This document shows positions 33,679-41,948 of a DNA stretch of 64,000 nucleotides, piece by piece (within the stretch, counting starts at the first letter, position 1; each line of letters starts with the position of its first letter). A program made the position numbers and the translations under genes. The notes beneath the pieces were generated by a model. It saw nothing but the letters and a program-made list of their open reading frames with translations. It did no database searches and was not told the DNA's origin. Source of the stretch: Verrucomicrobiota bacterium (GTDB lineage: Bacteria; Verrucomicrobiota; Verrucomicrobiia; Opitutales; Intestinicryptomonadaceae). The stretch lies in assembly GCA_023450935.1 (NCBI GenBank), contig JAEXGH010000004.1:1-64000 (forward strand). The letters run 5' to 3'.

Positions 33679-34082
33679 AATTAATAGCCAAGCAAAGGCA
33701 CATCGGCTACGCCGATTGCCGCCGAGGTGAAAAAGAACTTCAACCAATCAGCAAAGGCGCATTGGGCTTTTGCCCAATCGCCGCTGAAGTGAGGTAAAAC
33801 TTTAATCGACGAGCAAAGCGGAGGTTGGTAAAGCCAACCCGCGATGAGAGTTAACTCTTCAACCAATAAGCAAAGGCGCATTGGGCTTTGCCCAATCGCC
33901 GCTGAAGTGAGGCAAAACTTTAATCAACGAGCAAAGCGGAGGTTGGCAAAGCCAACCCGCGATGAGAGGCAACTCTTCAACCAACAAGCAAAGGCGCATT
34001 GGGCTTTGCCCAATCGCCGCTGAAGTGAGGTAAAACTTTAATCGACGAGCAAAGCGGAGGTTGGCAAAGCCAACCCGCGCCG
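33679..34082. repeat. Tandem array of REP-like hairpin elements
   Basis: Three tandem units of about 118 bp begin with GCAAAGGCGC at 33751, 33870 and 33988, preceded by a diverged half unit at about 33684. Each unit has two hairpins. One has a GGCG arm, TTGGGC-TTT-GCCCAA, and a CGCC arm. The other has GCGGAGGTTGGC-AAA-GCCAACCCGC. The joining sequence AAAACTTTAATC recurs. The leading half unit has a different stem (ATCGGC/GCCGAT) within the same arms. There is no spacer variety, so it is not a CRISPR array. It fills the gap between the PIG-L and lpxD genes. Confidence 0.9.
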
Positions 34083-34102
34083 CTTACCAACATATAAAAG
34101 AA

Positions 34103-35173
34103 TTACTGGAAAGTTTTGCGGTTGATGCCAGCTTTTTGCTCCAAGTCGTGGACGCGTTCGAAGAGGGCGGGTAGATGGCCTATGAGCGTGTCTATCTTGT
34201 GGGCTTCCAGATATGGGCGCGGGGGAGTGCCGCGGACTACGAACGGCTTGCCTTGCGGATAGCCGGCGGGCGGCTTGATGTCGCCGTTGATTCCGCTTTG
34301 CCCGCCTACCATAACGCCGTCGTGGATTTTTAAGTGTCCGGCAACGCCGGTCTGCCCGCCGAGCACGCAGTAATTGCCGATTCTCGTGCTGCCCGAAATG
34401 CCCACTTGCGATACCAAGAGCGCGCCCTGTCCTATCTGGACGTTGTGGGCAATCTGGACGAGGTTGTCGATTTTCGTGCCCCTGCCGACGAGGGTCGTGT
34501 CGAAGCGCGCGCGGTCCACGCAGGTGTTCGCGCCTATTTCCACGTCGTCCTCGACTACAACCTTGCCTATTTGCGGAACTTTCACGTGCACTCCGTTCAC
34601 GAGCTCGTAGCCGTAGCCGTCGGAGCCGATGACAACCCCGGGTTGCAGGCGCACTCGCTTGCCCAGCTCGCAGTAGTCCATAATTACGGCGTTGGGCATA
34701 ATGTAAGATTTTTCGCCGATTTTTGCGAAACGCCCAATGTAGACGTTGCCCAAAATAACGGAGTTGTCGCCTATTTGCGCGCCTTCGCAAACTGTTGTAT
34801 TCGGGCCGATGTAGACGTTTGCCCCGATTTTCGCCGAAGCGTCAACGACCGCCGACGGGTGTATTTGCGGCTTGATTTCGGGCCAGAGAAATTTTTCGAT
34901 AATTGCGCCGAGCTTTGCAAGCTCGACCGAAGGGTTGTCTACGCGGATGATTACCGAGTTTTTCGGCAGTTCGCCCCTGTATGAACGGGGCAGGAGAACC
35001 GCGCCCGCGCGGGTTGCTGGAACTTCGTGCGCGTATTTTTTGTTGCCCAGAAACGACAGGTCTGTAGGCTGCGCCTTTTCGAGGCTCGATATTGCGGAAA
35101 GCTCGACTGAGTCATCGCCCTGAACTTCCGCATTTTCGAATATTTTTGCAATTTCTTTTACGGGATACTTCAT
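34103..35173 (-). CDS. lpxD: UDP-3-O-acylglucosamine N-acyltransferase
   Basis: 356 residues. N-terminal uridine-binding domain (ISSLEKAQPTDLSFLGNKKY) then a long left-handed beta helix of hexapeptide repeats (IGANVYIGPNTTVCEGAQIGDNS and similar) and a C-terminal helix with HDLEQK. The catalytic His lies in QIAHNVQIG. It adds the second 3-hydroxyacyl chain to UDP-glucosamine in lipid A synthesis, showing that the organism makes an LPS-type outer membrane. It ends a minus-strand run, four bases after the HD-protein gene. Other lpx genes are not nearby. Confidence 0.93.
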   Translation of the reverse strand: MKYPVKEIAKIFENAEVQGDDSVELSAISSLEKAQPTDLSFLGNKKYAHEVPATRAGAVLLPRSYRGELPKNSVIIRVDNPSVELAKLGAIIEKFLWPEIKPQIHPSAVVDASAKIGANVYIGPNTTVCEGAQIGDNSVILGNVYIGRFAKIGEKSYIMPNAVIMDYCELGKRVRLQPGVVIGSDGYGYELVNGVHVKVPQIGKVVVEDDVEIGANTCVDRARFDTTLVGRGTKIDNLVQIAHNVQIGQGALLVSQVGISGSTRIGNYCVLGGQTGVAGHLKIHDGVMVGGQSGINGDIKPPAGYPQGKPFVVRGTPPRPYLEAHKIDTLIGHLPALFERVHDLEQKAGINRKTFQ

Positions 35174-35176
35174 AAA

Positions 35177-37486
35177 TTAAACCTGTTTGTAGTCAACGCG
35201 CGAGTGCAGCATATTAAGCAGCGTCTGCGCGACTGTTCTTTTGATTACGGAAATTTGTTTTACGGTTATGGGACATTCGTCGAACTGCCCGTCGGTCATT
35301 TTTCCGTTCACTATTGCCTCCACCATTGTTTCTATGCCGTGCTTGGTTACTTTTTTCATGGAGCGCGAAGCAGCTTCGCACGAGTCGGAAATCATGATGA
35401 TTGCGTTTTCCACAGTCTGGGGCTTCTGCCCCTCGTGGCGGTAGGTGCTTTCTTCGATGCCCTCTTCGCGCAGAATTTGGTTGAGATCGGAGGGATGGAA
35501 CACGCCGTTTTGTTCCGCTTTTTTCTTCGCTTTGCGGTAGAAGTAGGAGATTATGGAAGTGCCGTGGTGCTGGCTGATGGCGTCGATTATCTGGCGCGGG
35601 AGCTTGCCGATTTCGGCTTTTGCAATACCGTCTGGGACGTGGTTTTTAATGATGAGCGCGCTCATCGAGGGGTTTTGGTCGTCGTGCGGATTTTGGCTGC
35701 CCTGATTTTCCGAGAAAAATTCGGGCTTTGAAAGCTTTCCGATATCGTGGTAGAGCGCGCCCACGCGGCATATCATCGGGTTTGCGCGCACCGCCTGAGC
35801 CGCAGCCTCCGCCAGATACGACACCATTACGCTGTGGTGGTATGTCCCGGGGGCCACTATTTGCAGCTGCCGCAAAAGCGACGCCTTTTTGTTGTTGAGG
35901 TCGGTATAGTCAATCAGCGATATGTTGGAATTGCGCTTGAACAGCAGCTCTATAATAGGCAGGACTGCTATCGCCACAATGCTTGTTATAATGCCGCCCA
36001 AGATTGCCGCAAGCACTTGTCTGCCTATTGTGAGCAGGGGGTTGGAAATGCAGAAGCCGATGATTGCCACCATAATCGCCACGAACGCGCCGTAGACCGC
36101 TCCCGCAAAAATTACTCTGTATCGGTTCGTCGCGCCGTCGCACATATAGATTGCCACTAACGACGCCGTCAGCGAAAGCGTGAAAAACGGCAGCGATTCC
36201 GACAGCATCAGCGTTGACAGCGACGAAACAACTATCGCCATAATAAACCCCGTATACGAGCCGAACAACAGCACCTGCAGCACGGGGCCGAGAATCAGCG
36301 GCGAGGCGTATATGAGCGTTTGCAGCACGGGCGCGCTGTTGTCCCAGCTTTCGGAATTTAGCATGCCTATGTAGAAGCGTTCCACAAGCAGACTGAAGAC
36401 AAGCAGTGTGCAGAACGCGTAGATTGTCCGCAGCTCCTTTGTGCGCTGCGACCTGCTGATGACGAAAAACAACGCCGCCAGCACCATAAGCAGCACGCAC
36501 ACAAGAAAGTTTACATAACGGGGAATATTGCCGATGTCTCCCTCCCCGCGCCTGTTGATTTCGTTCTTATACGCGCGCAGTCGCTCCTGCGCAATCGGCG
36601 TGTTTATTGAATCGGAGTCCGCCAGAACTTCGCCCTCCCTTATCTTTACCACGACGGGTTCTATTTCCGCGCGGGCGGCGTTTCTTGCCTCCTTTGTCTT
36701 TTCGGCGTCGAACTCTATGTTCGGCGTGATTGACTGCAAGAAAATACGGTAGAGAGCGAGCGAAATTTTCTCCTTTTCGCCGAGCGTCTTTATGCGGTAG
36801 AGCAACTCCAGACGCGCGCGGGTTTCGCTGACGGCGTGCTGGGAAGTGCTGGTATTGACGTTCGCGGAGGGATTGAGCCAGTCCTTGCTTTCTACGAAGA
36901 TTTTGTCGCCGTCCTGATAAACTCCGTCGGATAGAATATTGCGGACATAGAATGCCGACTTCGAAAAGAGGTCATTGCGCGATTTTTCGTCGGTATGGTT
37001 GTAGAGCAGGGCGATGTCGGCGGGCGATATTTCTATTGTGGTGGATTTTCGCAACGCCGTGGAGATTTCCTCCAGAAAAACAACCTCCTTCTGGTTTTTG
37101 ACGCTTTCCTCGTATGCGGGCTGGTTTGCGTTGAAGAACGCCGCAAGCTTGTTTTTTGTCTCCGTGGCGTTTTTAAGCGACGCCTCGCTTACCTTGTAGC
37201 TAGGCGGGATTTTTTCGGCGTTGAGGTCGCGTTTTTGCTGCGTGAGGAAATCGCTTTTGTAGCTGAAGGTTATGGTCGATACAACGTGGACCTGCGCTCC
37301 CTTGTGCGAAAGCATATTGGGCAGGATGGGAATGCGGTATGCAAAACATATTGCATACGCTACAATCGACATCGCCACAACGGTGGCGGCTATTGCGAAT
37401 ATACGGCTGCTTCTGCCGACCGAAAATTTCTGGAGGGGGTCTGTGCTGGTGCGGCGCGCGCGTCTTAGTCTGTAGTTTTCAAGCAT
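35177..37486 (-). CDS. PgpH-type membrane HD phosphohydrolase (7TM-HD)
   Basis: 769 residues from the ATG at 37486, which overlaps the phoH stop by eight bases; an upstream start would overlap phoH by 41. Order: one N-terminal TM helix (about residue 30-50), an extracytoplasmic helical domain to about 320, seven TM helices (about 325-525), and a cytoplasmic HD domain with HDIGK at 580-584 and SQHHGT. Characterised relatives (PgpH of Listeria) hydrolyse c-di-AMP. It lies next to phoH, as in many bacteria. ybeY, which often follows, is absent here. Confidence 0.88.
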   Translation of the reverse strand: MLENYRLRRARRTSTDPLQKFSVGRSSRIFAIAATVVAMSIVAYAICFAYRIPILPNMLSHKGAQVHVVSTITFSYKSDFLTQQKRDLNAEKIPPSYKVSEASLKNATETKNKLAAFFNANQPAYEESVKNQKEVVFLEEISTALRKSTTIEISPADIALLYNHTDEKSRNDLFSKSAFYVRNILSDGVYQDGDKIFVESKDWLNPSANVNTSTSQHAVSETRARLELLYRIKTLGEKEKISLALYRIFLQSITPNIEFDAEKTKEARNAARAEIEPVVVKIREGEVLADSDSINTPIAQERLRAYKNEINRRGEGDIGNIPRYVNFLVCVLLMVLAALFFVISRSQRTKELRTIYAFCTLLVFSLLVERFYIGMLNSESWDNSAPVLQTLIYASPLILGPVLQVLLFGSYTGFIMAIVVSSLSTLMLSESLPFFTLSLTASLVAIYMCDGATNRYRVIFAGAVYGAFVAIMVAIIGFCISNPLLTIGRQVLAAILGGIITSIVAIAVLPIIELLFKRNSNISLIDYTDLNNKKASLLRQLQIVAPGTYHHSVMVSYLAEAAAQAVRANPMICRVGALYHDIGKLSKPEFFSENQGSQNPHDDQNPSMSALIIKNHVPDGIAKAEIGKLPRQIIDAISQHHGTSIISYFYRKAKKKAEQNGVFHPSDLNQILREEGIEESTYRHEGQKPQTVENAIIMISDSCEAASRSMKKVTKHGIETMVEAIVNGKMTDGQFDECPITVKQISVIKRTVAQTLLNMLHSRVDYKQV

Positions 37487-38435
37487 TTTCTTTGTCGGCT
37501 TTTTCGTAGGCTTCCACAATTTTCGTTACGAGGCGGTGGCGGACTACGTCGCCGGCTTCGAAGTAGAAAAGTTTTATTCCGTCGATACCCTCCAGCACGC
37601 GTATTGCCTTTTTCAGCCCCGACTCCTTGTGGCGGGGAAGGTCTATCTGCGTTACGTCGCCGGTTACAATCATTCGCGAGTTTTCGCCCAGACGCGTGAG
37701 GAACATCATCATTTGTTCGTTCGTCGTGTTTTGGGCTTCGTCGAGGATAACGAAAGCGTTTGCAAGCGTGCGTCCGCGCATATACGCAAGCGGGGCTATT
37801 TCTATGACGTTGCGCTCTATTAGCTTCATTGTCTCCTCCGCGCCGAGCATATCATACATTGCGTCGTAGAGGGGGCGCAGGTAGGGGAGAAGCTTTTCCT
37901 GCAGGTCTCCTGGGAGGAAGCCGAGGGCTTCGCCCGCTTCCACGGCGGGGCGCGTGAGTATTATTTTTTCGACGTTTTTATCCTGCAATTCTTTGAGGGC
38001 CGCGGCAACCGCCAGATACGTCTTGCCCGTTCCCGCTGGCCCGATGCCGAAAACAATGTCGTTTTTGGCTATGAATTTCAGGTATTTTTTCTGGTTGATG
38101 TTTTTAGGAACAATGCTTTTGCGCTTGAGGTTTATGACAATGGGGTTGTCGAAAACCTGCGCGATTTCGTCGAGCTTGCCCGCAACCACGCGCTTTAGCA
38201 TGTTTTTGAAATCGGGGGTGCGGATTCTGATTCCCTGCTTGCGGGCGTTGGCGAGAATGTCGAAAAACTTCGCCGCCTGCGCGACTTTTGCTTCGTCGCC
38301 CTCGAATTTAATCCAGCCGTCGCGCGTTGTGATTGTAACGCCGAGCTTTTCCTGCGCAAGCTCGATATTTTCGTATTGGTTGCCGTAGGCTTCGGCGAGT
38401 TGGACGGGGTTGTCGTAGGTGAGCGTCTGTTCCAT
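37479..38435 (-). CDS. phoH: PhoH-like ATPase
   Basis: 318 residues. N-terminal KH-like segment (RDGWIKFEGDEAKVAQAAKFF), then a RecA-type ATPase with Walker A GPAGTGKTYLAV, TRPAVEAGEALGFLPGD, Walker B FVILDEAQNTT and MIVTGDVTQIDLPR. PhoH proteins act in RNA metabolism, probably as RNA helicase or ribonuclease partners. The gene overlaps the start of the HD-protein gene and follows the HIT gene by 12 bp. Confidence 0.93.
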   Translation of the reverse strand: MEQTLTYDNPVQLAEAYGNQYENIELAQEKLGVTITTRDGWIKFEGDEAKVAQAAKFFDILANARKQGIRIRTPDFKNMLKRVVAGKLDEIAQVFDNPIVINLKRKSIVPKNINQKKYLKFIAKNDIVFGIGPAGTGKTYLAVAAALKELQDKNVEKIILTRPAVEAGEALGFLPGDLQEKLLPYLRPLYDAMYDMLGAEETMKLIERNVIEIAPLAYMRGRTLANAFVILDEAQNTTNEQMMMFLTRLGENSRMIVTGDVTQIDLPRHKESGLKKAIRVLEGIDGIKLFYFEAGDVVRHRLVTKIVEAYEKADKENA

Positions 38436-38447
38436 TTTGTTCTTCGG

Positions 38448-38945
38448 CTATTTGTTTGCAAATTTGACGAGTTTCTCCCAGAGGGCGTCCAGAGCCTGAG
38501 GGAGGACTTTGGTGTCGGCTATGACGGGCATAAAGTTTGTGTCGCCGTCCCAACGGGGAACTACGTGGCAGTGCAGGTGCGCGGGAATCCCCGCGCCCGC
38601 CTTTGCGCCCAGATTGAAACCCACGTTGAACGCGTCGGGGTTCATCGCCAAGCGGAGAATGCGTTTGGCCCTGATTACGGCGTCGAAAAACTCCGTTTTT
38701 TCGTCGGGCTCAAGCTGCTCCAAATCCGCCACTTCCCTAAGCGGAAGCACGAGCAGGTGTCCGCAGTTGTAGGGGAATTTGTTCATCACAATAAACGAGT
38801 ATCTGCCGCGCCAGACGATGTGGAATTTTCTGAAGTCGTCGCTCTGCGCCATTTCTGCGAACGGATTTCCGCCCGCCTTTTGGTTCTTTTCGTCCTTGGG
38901 CGTTTCTATGTAGGGAATGCGCCAATATGCGTGTAGTCTGTCCAT
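38448..38945 (-). CDS. HIT-family nucleotide hydrolase/phosphorylase
   Basis: 165 residues. The HIT triad is HLHCHVV (His123, His125, His127), preceded by NVGFNLGAKAGAGIPA. The longer form with N-terminal RIPYIETPK and WRGRYSFIVMNKFPYNCGHLLV resembles Ap4A-phosphorylase-like HIT proteins. It likely cleaves dinucleoside polyphosphates or AMP conjugates. It opens the minus-strand run HIT, phoH, HD protein, lpxD. Confidence 0.88.
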   Translation of the reverse strand: MDRLHAYWRIPYIETPKDEKNQKAGGNPFAEMAQSDDFRKFHIVWRGRYSFIVMNKFPYNCGHLLVLPLREVADLEQLEPDEKTEFFDAVIRAKRILRLAMNPDAFNVGFNLGAKAGAGIPAHLHCHVVPRWDGDTNFMPVIADTKVLPQALDALWEKLVKFANK

Positions 38946-38993
38946 TTTTTTTCGATATTTAACAGGACTCGGGTGCGGTTGTCAACCAATTCG

Positions 38994-39764
38994 TCAGCCG
39001 AGCACGACCGCCCTGCGCGGAGAGCAGCCTACGATTTTCGCGGGCATTTGGTAGAGGGACGAGATGTTTTCTTCGGTGAGGATTTCCGCAGTGTCGCCGA
39101 ATCTGAAAAGCGAGTTGTTTTTTATCATCAGTATTTTGTCGGCAAAATCCATCGCCAGATTCACCGAATGCACAACCGCCACGCAACACGCCCCGCGCGC
39201 GCATAGATTTTTGCAAATCTGCATTGTCGCGCGGCTGTGCAGGGGGTCGAGGTTCGCGGTGGGCTCGTCGAGCAACAACAGCTTGCCTGCGGGCGAGTCG
39301 AGAATTTGGGCTATTACCCGCGCAAGCTGCACACGCCGTTTTTCGCCGCCCGACAGGTTCAGATAGCTCTTGTTTTCGAATCCACCAAGCCCCACTTCGT
39401 TCAATGCCCCGCGCGCTATTTCGCGGGTTCGGGAATCCACGCCCCAGAAGCCCGACATTGCAAAACGCCCGAGGCACACGGTGTCGAGCACCGAATAGTC
39501 GAAGTCGAGCACATTTTCCTGCTCGCAGACGGCGCGGACGCGCGCAAGCTCGGCGGACGAATACGATTCGATGTTTTTCCCGTTTAAAAGCACTTTGCCC
39601 GCGTCGGGTTTTATGTAGCCGCTTGCGATTTTCACGAGCGTGCTCTTGCCCGCGCCGTTCGCGCCCAGCACCGCGACAAATTCGCCCGAATGTGCCGCAA
39701 ACGATACGTCCTTCAAGACGGCGTGGTCGGCATATGAAAAATCTATGCTTTCAAGTTCAAGCAT
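38994..39764 (-). CDS. ABC transporter ATPase, iron/heme/B12 type (FecE/HmuV-like)
   Basis: 256 residues: Walker A GANGAGKST (about 34-42), Q-loop region, signature NLSGGEKRRVQLAR, Walker B LLLLDEPTANLD and switch His in VVHSVN. It belongs to the FecE/BtuD/HmuV branch. It starts inside the end of the FecCD-type permease gene (eight-base overlap). The pair should import an iron-siderophore, heme or cobalamin, but no substrate-binding protein is present in the window. Confidence 0.85.
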   Translation of the reverse strand: MLELESIDFSYADHAVLKDVSFAAHSGEFVAVLGANGAGKSTLVKIASGYIKPDAGKVLLNGKNIESYSSAELARVRAVCEQENVLDFDYSVLDTVCLGRFAMSGFWGVDSRTREIARGALNEVGLGGFENKSYLNLSGGEKRRVQLARVIAQILDSPAGKLLLLDEPTANLDPLHSRATMQICKNLCARGACCVAVVHSVNLAMDFADKILMIKNNSLFRFGDTAEILTEENISSLYQMPAKIVGCSPRRAVVLG

Positions 39765-40746
39765 TGCGGCGTTTTTGTTTGAGGATTAACACGAAAAACG
39801 GCGCGCCGAGAATCGACGTTATAACGCCCACGGGAACGGGATAGTCGGGCGAGGCTACGCGCGCGAAAAGGTCGGCGCAAACCGCCAAAGCCGCGCCGGC
39901 AATCATTGAAAGCGGCATGACTTTGCCGTTGTCCGCCCCGCAGATAGCGCGCGCGATATGCGGGATTATAAGTCCAACAAATCCGATTACACCGCACATT
40001 GCAACGCTTGCGGACGTCATTGCAACTGCCGCCAAAACTACCAAATACTGCGTTGCGCGGACGTTAACGCCGATGTCGAACGCCTGTCTGTGCCCGAGCA
40101 GCATTACATTCAGGCGTTTATATTGTCCGAGCATTACAATCCACGCGGGAAAGGACACCAGAAAACACGTCCGAATATCGCTCCAGTCGCACTTGTCGAA
40201 ACTGCCGAGCGACCAAAACACGAAACTTTTTATGCCGATTTCGCGCGTGGAATACATAAAAAGTCCCACTCCCGCCGCGCACATGGCGTTTACCGCAACC
40301 CCCGCAAGCACTGCCGACGTCGGGTTGATTTTTCCGCCTTCCCTCGCCACGGCGCATACGCAGAGGCTCGCAGCCAAGGCGAAAGCAAAAGCCAGAATCT
40401 GCAACGCCGCCGCGCTGGGAAAAAACATTATGGCGATTACAGCACCCAGACTTGCACCCGCCGAAACACCCGTAATTGAGGGCTCCGCAAGCGGATTTAT
40501 GAAAACGCTCTGCAATCCGCAACCCGCCAGCGCCAAACTCGCGCCAGTGATTAAAGCCGCCGCAATCCGCGGCAGACGCAGCTGCGTTACAATGAGCGAT
40601 TCGCCCGATTCACCGCCTCCGAATATCGCGGAAAAAACGGCATTCGGAGGTATATCTACACTGCCGAAACACAGGCTTGCCGCAGAAACGGCAAGCACAA
40701 AAAAAACTGAAAACGCAAACGCGAGTTTGACTTTTCCAGCTTTCAT
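39757..40746 (-). CDS. FecCD-type ABC permease
   Basis: 329 residues with about nine to ten TM helices and family motifs: LRLPRIAAALITGASLALAG, GLQSVFINPLAEPSITGVSAGA, and the cytoplasmic coupling loop GLIIPHIARAICG. This is the BtuC/FhuB/HmuU type of inner-membrane permease. It is encoded with its ATPase and 15 bp after infA on the same strand. The substrate is not decidable without the binding protein or an outer-membrane receptor. Confidence 0.88.
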   Translation of the reverse strand: MKAGKVKLAFAFSVFFVLAVSAASLCFGSVDIPPNAVFSAIFGGGESGESLIVTQLRLPRIAAALITGASLALAGCGLQSVFINPLAEPSITGVSAGASLGAVIAIMFFPSAAALQILAFAFALAASLCVCAVAREGGKINPTSAVLAGVAVNAMCAAGVGLFMYSTREIGIKSFVFWSLGSFDKCDWSDIRTCFLVSFPAWIVMLGQYKRLNVMLLGHRQAFDIGVNVRATQYLVVLAAVAMTSASVAMCGVIGFVGLIIPHIARAICGADNGKVMPLSMIAGAALAVCADLFARVASPDYPVPVGVITSILGAPFFVLILKQKRRNA

Positions 40747-40761
40747 AACAAACGCCGCGCG

Positions 40762-41031
40762 CTACCTGTGGCGCGGTCCGAAACTTCTAATCGGGTTTGG
40801 GCGGGGGGCATCGAGATTTTTCATTCTGTAGACGATTCTCGCTTTACCCAAATCCTGCGGAGTCATTTCCATTTTGACTCTGTCGCCGACGGTTAGTTTG
40901 ATAAAGTTCTTTCTGAGCTTTCCCGAGATGTGCGCGAGAACTTGGTGCCCGTTGGCTATCTCTACTCTGAACATTGTTCCGGGAAGGACTGAAACGACCT
41001 TTCCTTCGACTTCTACTACGCTATCTGCCAT
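40762..41031 (-). CDS. infA: Translation initiation factor IF-1
   Basis: 89 residues, an OB-fold: VEVEGKVVSVLPGTMFRVEIANGHQVLAHISGKLRKNFIKLTVGDRVKMEMTPQ in outline, then RIVYR. The C-terminal tail (KNLDAPRPNPIRSFGPRHR in outline) is about 15 residues longer than in E. coli IF-1 and is basic. It binds the ribosomal A site during initiation. It has its own promoter and probably shares a transcript with the downstream ABC pair. Confidence 0.95.
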   Translation of the reverse strand: MADSVVEVEGKVVSVLPGTMFRVEIANGHQVLAHISGKLRKNFIKLTVGDRVKMEMTPQDLGKARIVYRMKNLDAPRPNPIRSFGPRHR

Positions 41032-41076
41032 TAGATTATTTTAGGTTTGTTTTATAAATATAATATAAAGTGACGA

Positions 41077-41105
41077 AGTATGAACAAGTTTTCGATATTT
41101 GTCAA
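41077..41105 (-). promoter_or_regulatory. Putative promoter of infA
   Basis: Minus-strand TTGACA (41105-41100), 17-bp spacer, CATACT (41082-41077), 46 bp before the infA ATG. An AT-rich TATATTATATTTATAA stretch lies between promoter and start. Confidence 0.6.
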
Positions 41106-41186
41106 GTGGCGACTTCAACAAACGGCCAAGGACGACTGATTGCCTGCGGTGATGTCGCCGCTTTTGGGGACGTAGAAATGAGAAGG

Positions 41187-41365
41187 GATAAAGGTATATC
41201 GGCTTGCCGAAAGGTGCACGTCTTGAAATTCTTTCCCTCTTTAATAAATAATCAAAGGCGGGCTTGGCTTAATGCCAACCGCCGCCCCTTTGAAGAGCAT
41301 GAAAAGAGAATGATAAAGGTATATCGGCTTGCCGATTACCGCCGGTGCACGTCTTCGGAAGCCCG
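41187..41365. repeat. REP-like elements with duplicated tadA 3' end
   Basis: The stretch GATAAAGGTATATCGGCTTGCC occurs at about 41189 and again at about 41311, both followed by GGTGCACGTCTT. Between them is a hairpin unit CAAAGGCGGGCTTGGC-TTAAT-GCCAACCGCCGCCCC in outline. The second copy overlaps the end of tadA, so the last codons of that gene (ASEDVHRR) lie in repeat sequence. Confidence 0.75.
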
Positions 41366-41899
41366 CCCTGCGGGACGTTTGAGAGAGAAGAAGGTTTTGA
41401 GCATCTGCGCGCATTCGTCGCGGAGGACGCCCGAAGAAACCTGAAGGCGGTGGTTGAGAGTGGGAACCTCGTGGACATTGAGCGCGCCGCCGAGAAAACC
41501 CATTTTGGGGTCTCCTACGGCGTATACTACGCGTGAAATACGCGCCATTATGCACGCGCCCGAGCACATCGGGCACGGCTCTTTTGTTACATATAGCGTT
41601 GCGCCATTGAGCCTCCAGTCGCCGATATGCGCCGCCGCCTGGGTGATTGCCAAAATCTCGGCGTGGGCGGTCGGGTCTTGGGTGCTTTCAACCATGTTGT
41701 GTGCGCGCGCTATTGCGTCGCCGCCGTATTCGATGACCGCGCCCACGGGGACTTCCCCCGCGTTCCAAGCCTTTAGTGCCTGATTGTATGCAAGCTTCAT
41801 AAAAAACTCGTCGTCTATCTGCATATACGACGGGTGGATTGGCTCGAACGGACATTCGGGCGTTTCCTTTCTGGGATTTTCGGACGGATAGTTGTTCAT
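41336..41899 (-). CDS. tadA: tRNA-specific adenosine deaminase
   Basis: 187 residues from the ATG at 41899; a longer frame upstream adds 35 unlikely residues. The zinc/catalytic signature is complete: His79 and Glu81 in TAHAEILA, Cys109 and Cys112 in EPCPMCSGAC. It converts A34 to inosine in tRNA-Arg(ACG). An N-terminal extension of about 30 residues precedes FFMKLAYNQALKAW. The extreme C-terminus overlaps a REP-like repeat and so is probably not conserved. Confidence 0.92.
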   Translation of the reverse strand: MNNYPSENPRKETPECPFEPIHPSYMQIDDEFFMKLAYNQALKAWNAGEVPVGAVIEYGGDAIARAHNMVESTQDPTAHAEILAITQAAAHIGDWRLNGATLYVTKEPCPMCSGACIMARISRVVYAVGDPKMGFLGGALNVHEVPTLNHRLQVSSGVLRDECAQMLKTFFSLKRPAGRASEDVHRR

Positions 41900-41948
41900 T
41901 CGGCGGATAAAAAACGGGGGGCGGTTTCCCGCCCCGATGAATTTTGCG

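Noticed and set aside
33679..34082. CRISPR array
   Set aside because: Repeats of about 118 bp in tandem, no unique spacers, no cas genes.
33679..34082. Integron attC sites
   Set aside because: Stems vary as in attC, but the conserved ends are AAAGGCG/CGCCGC rather than attC core sites, and no integrase is present.
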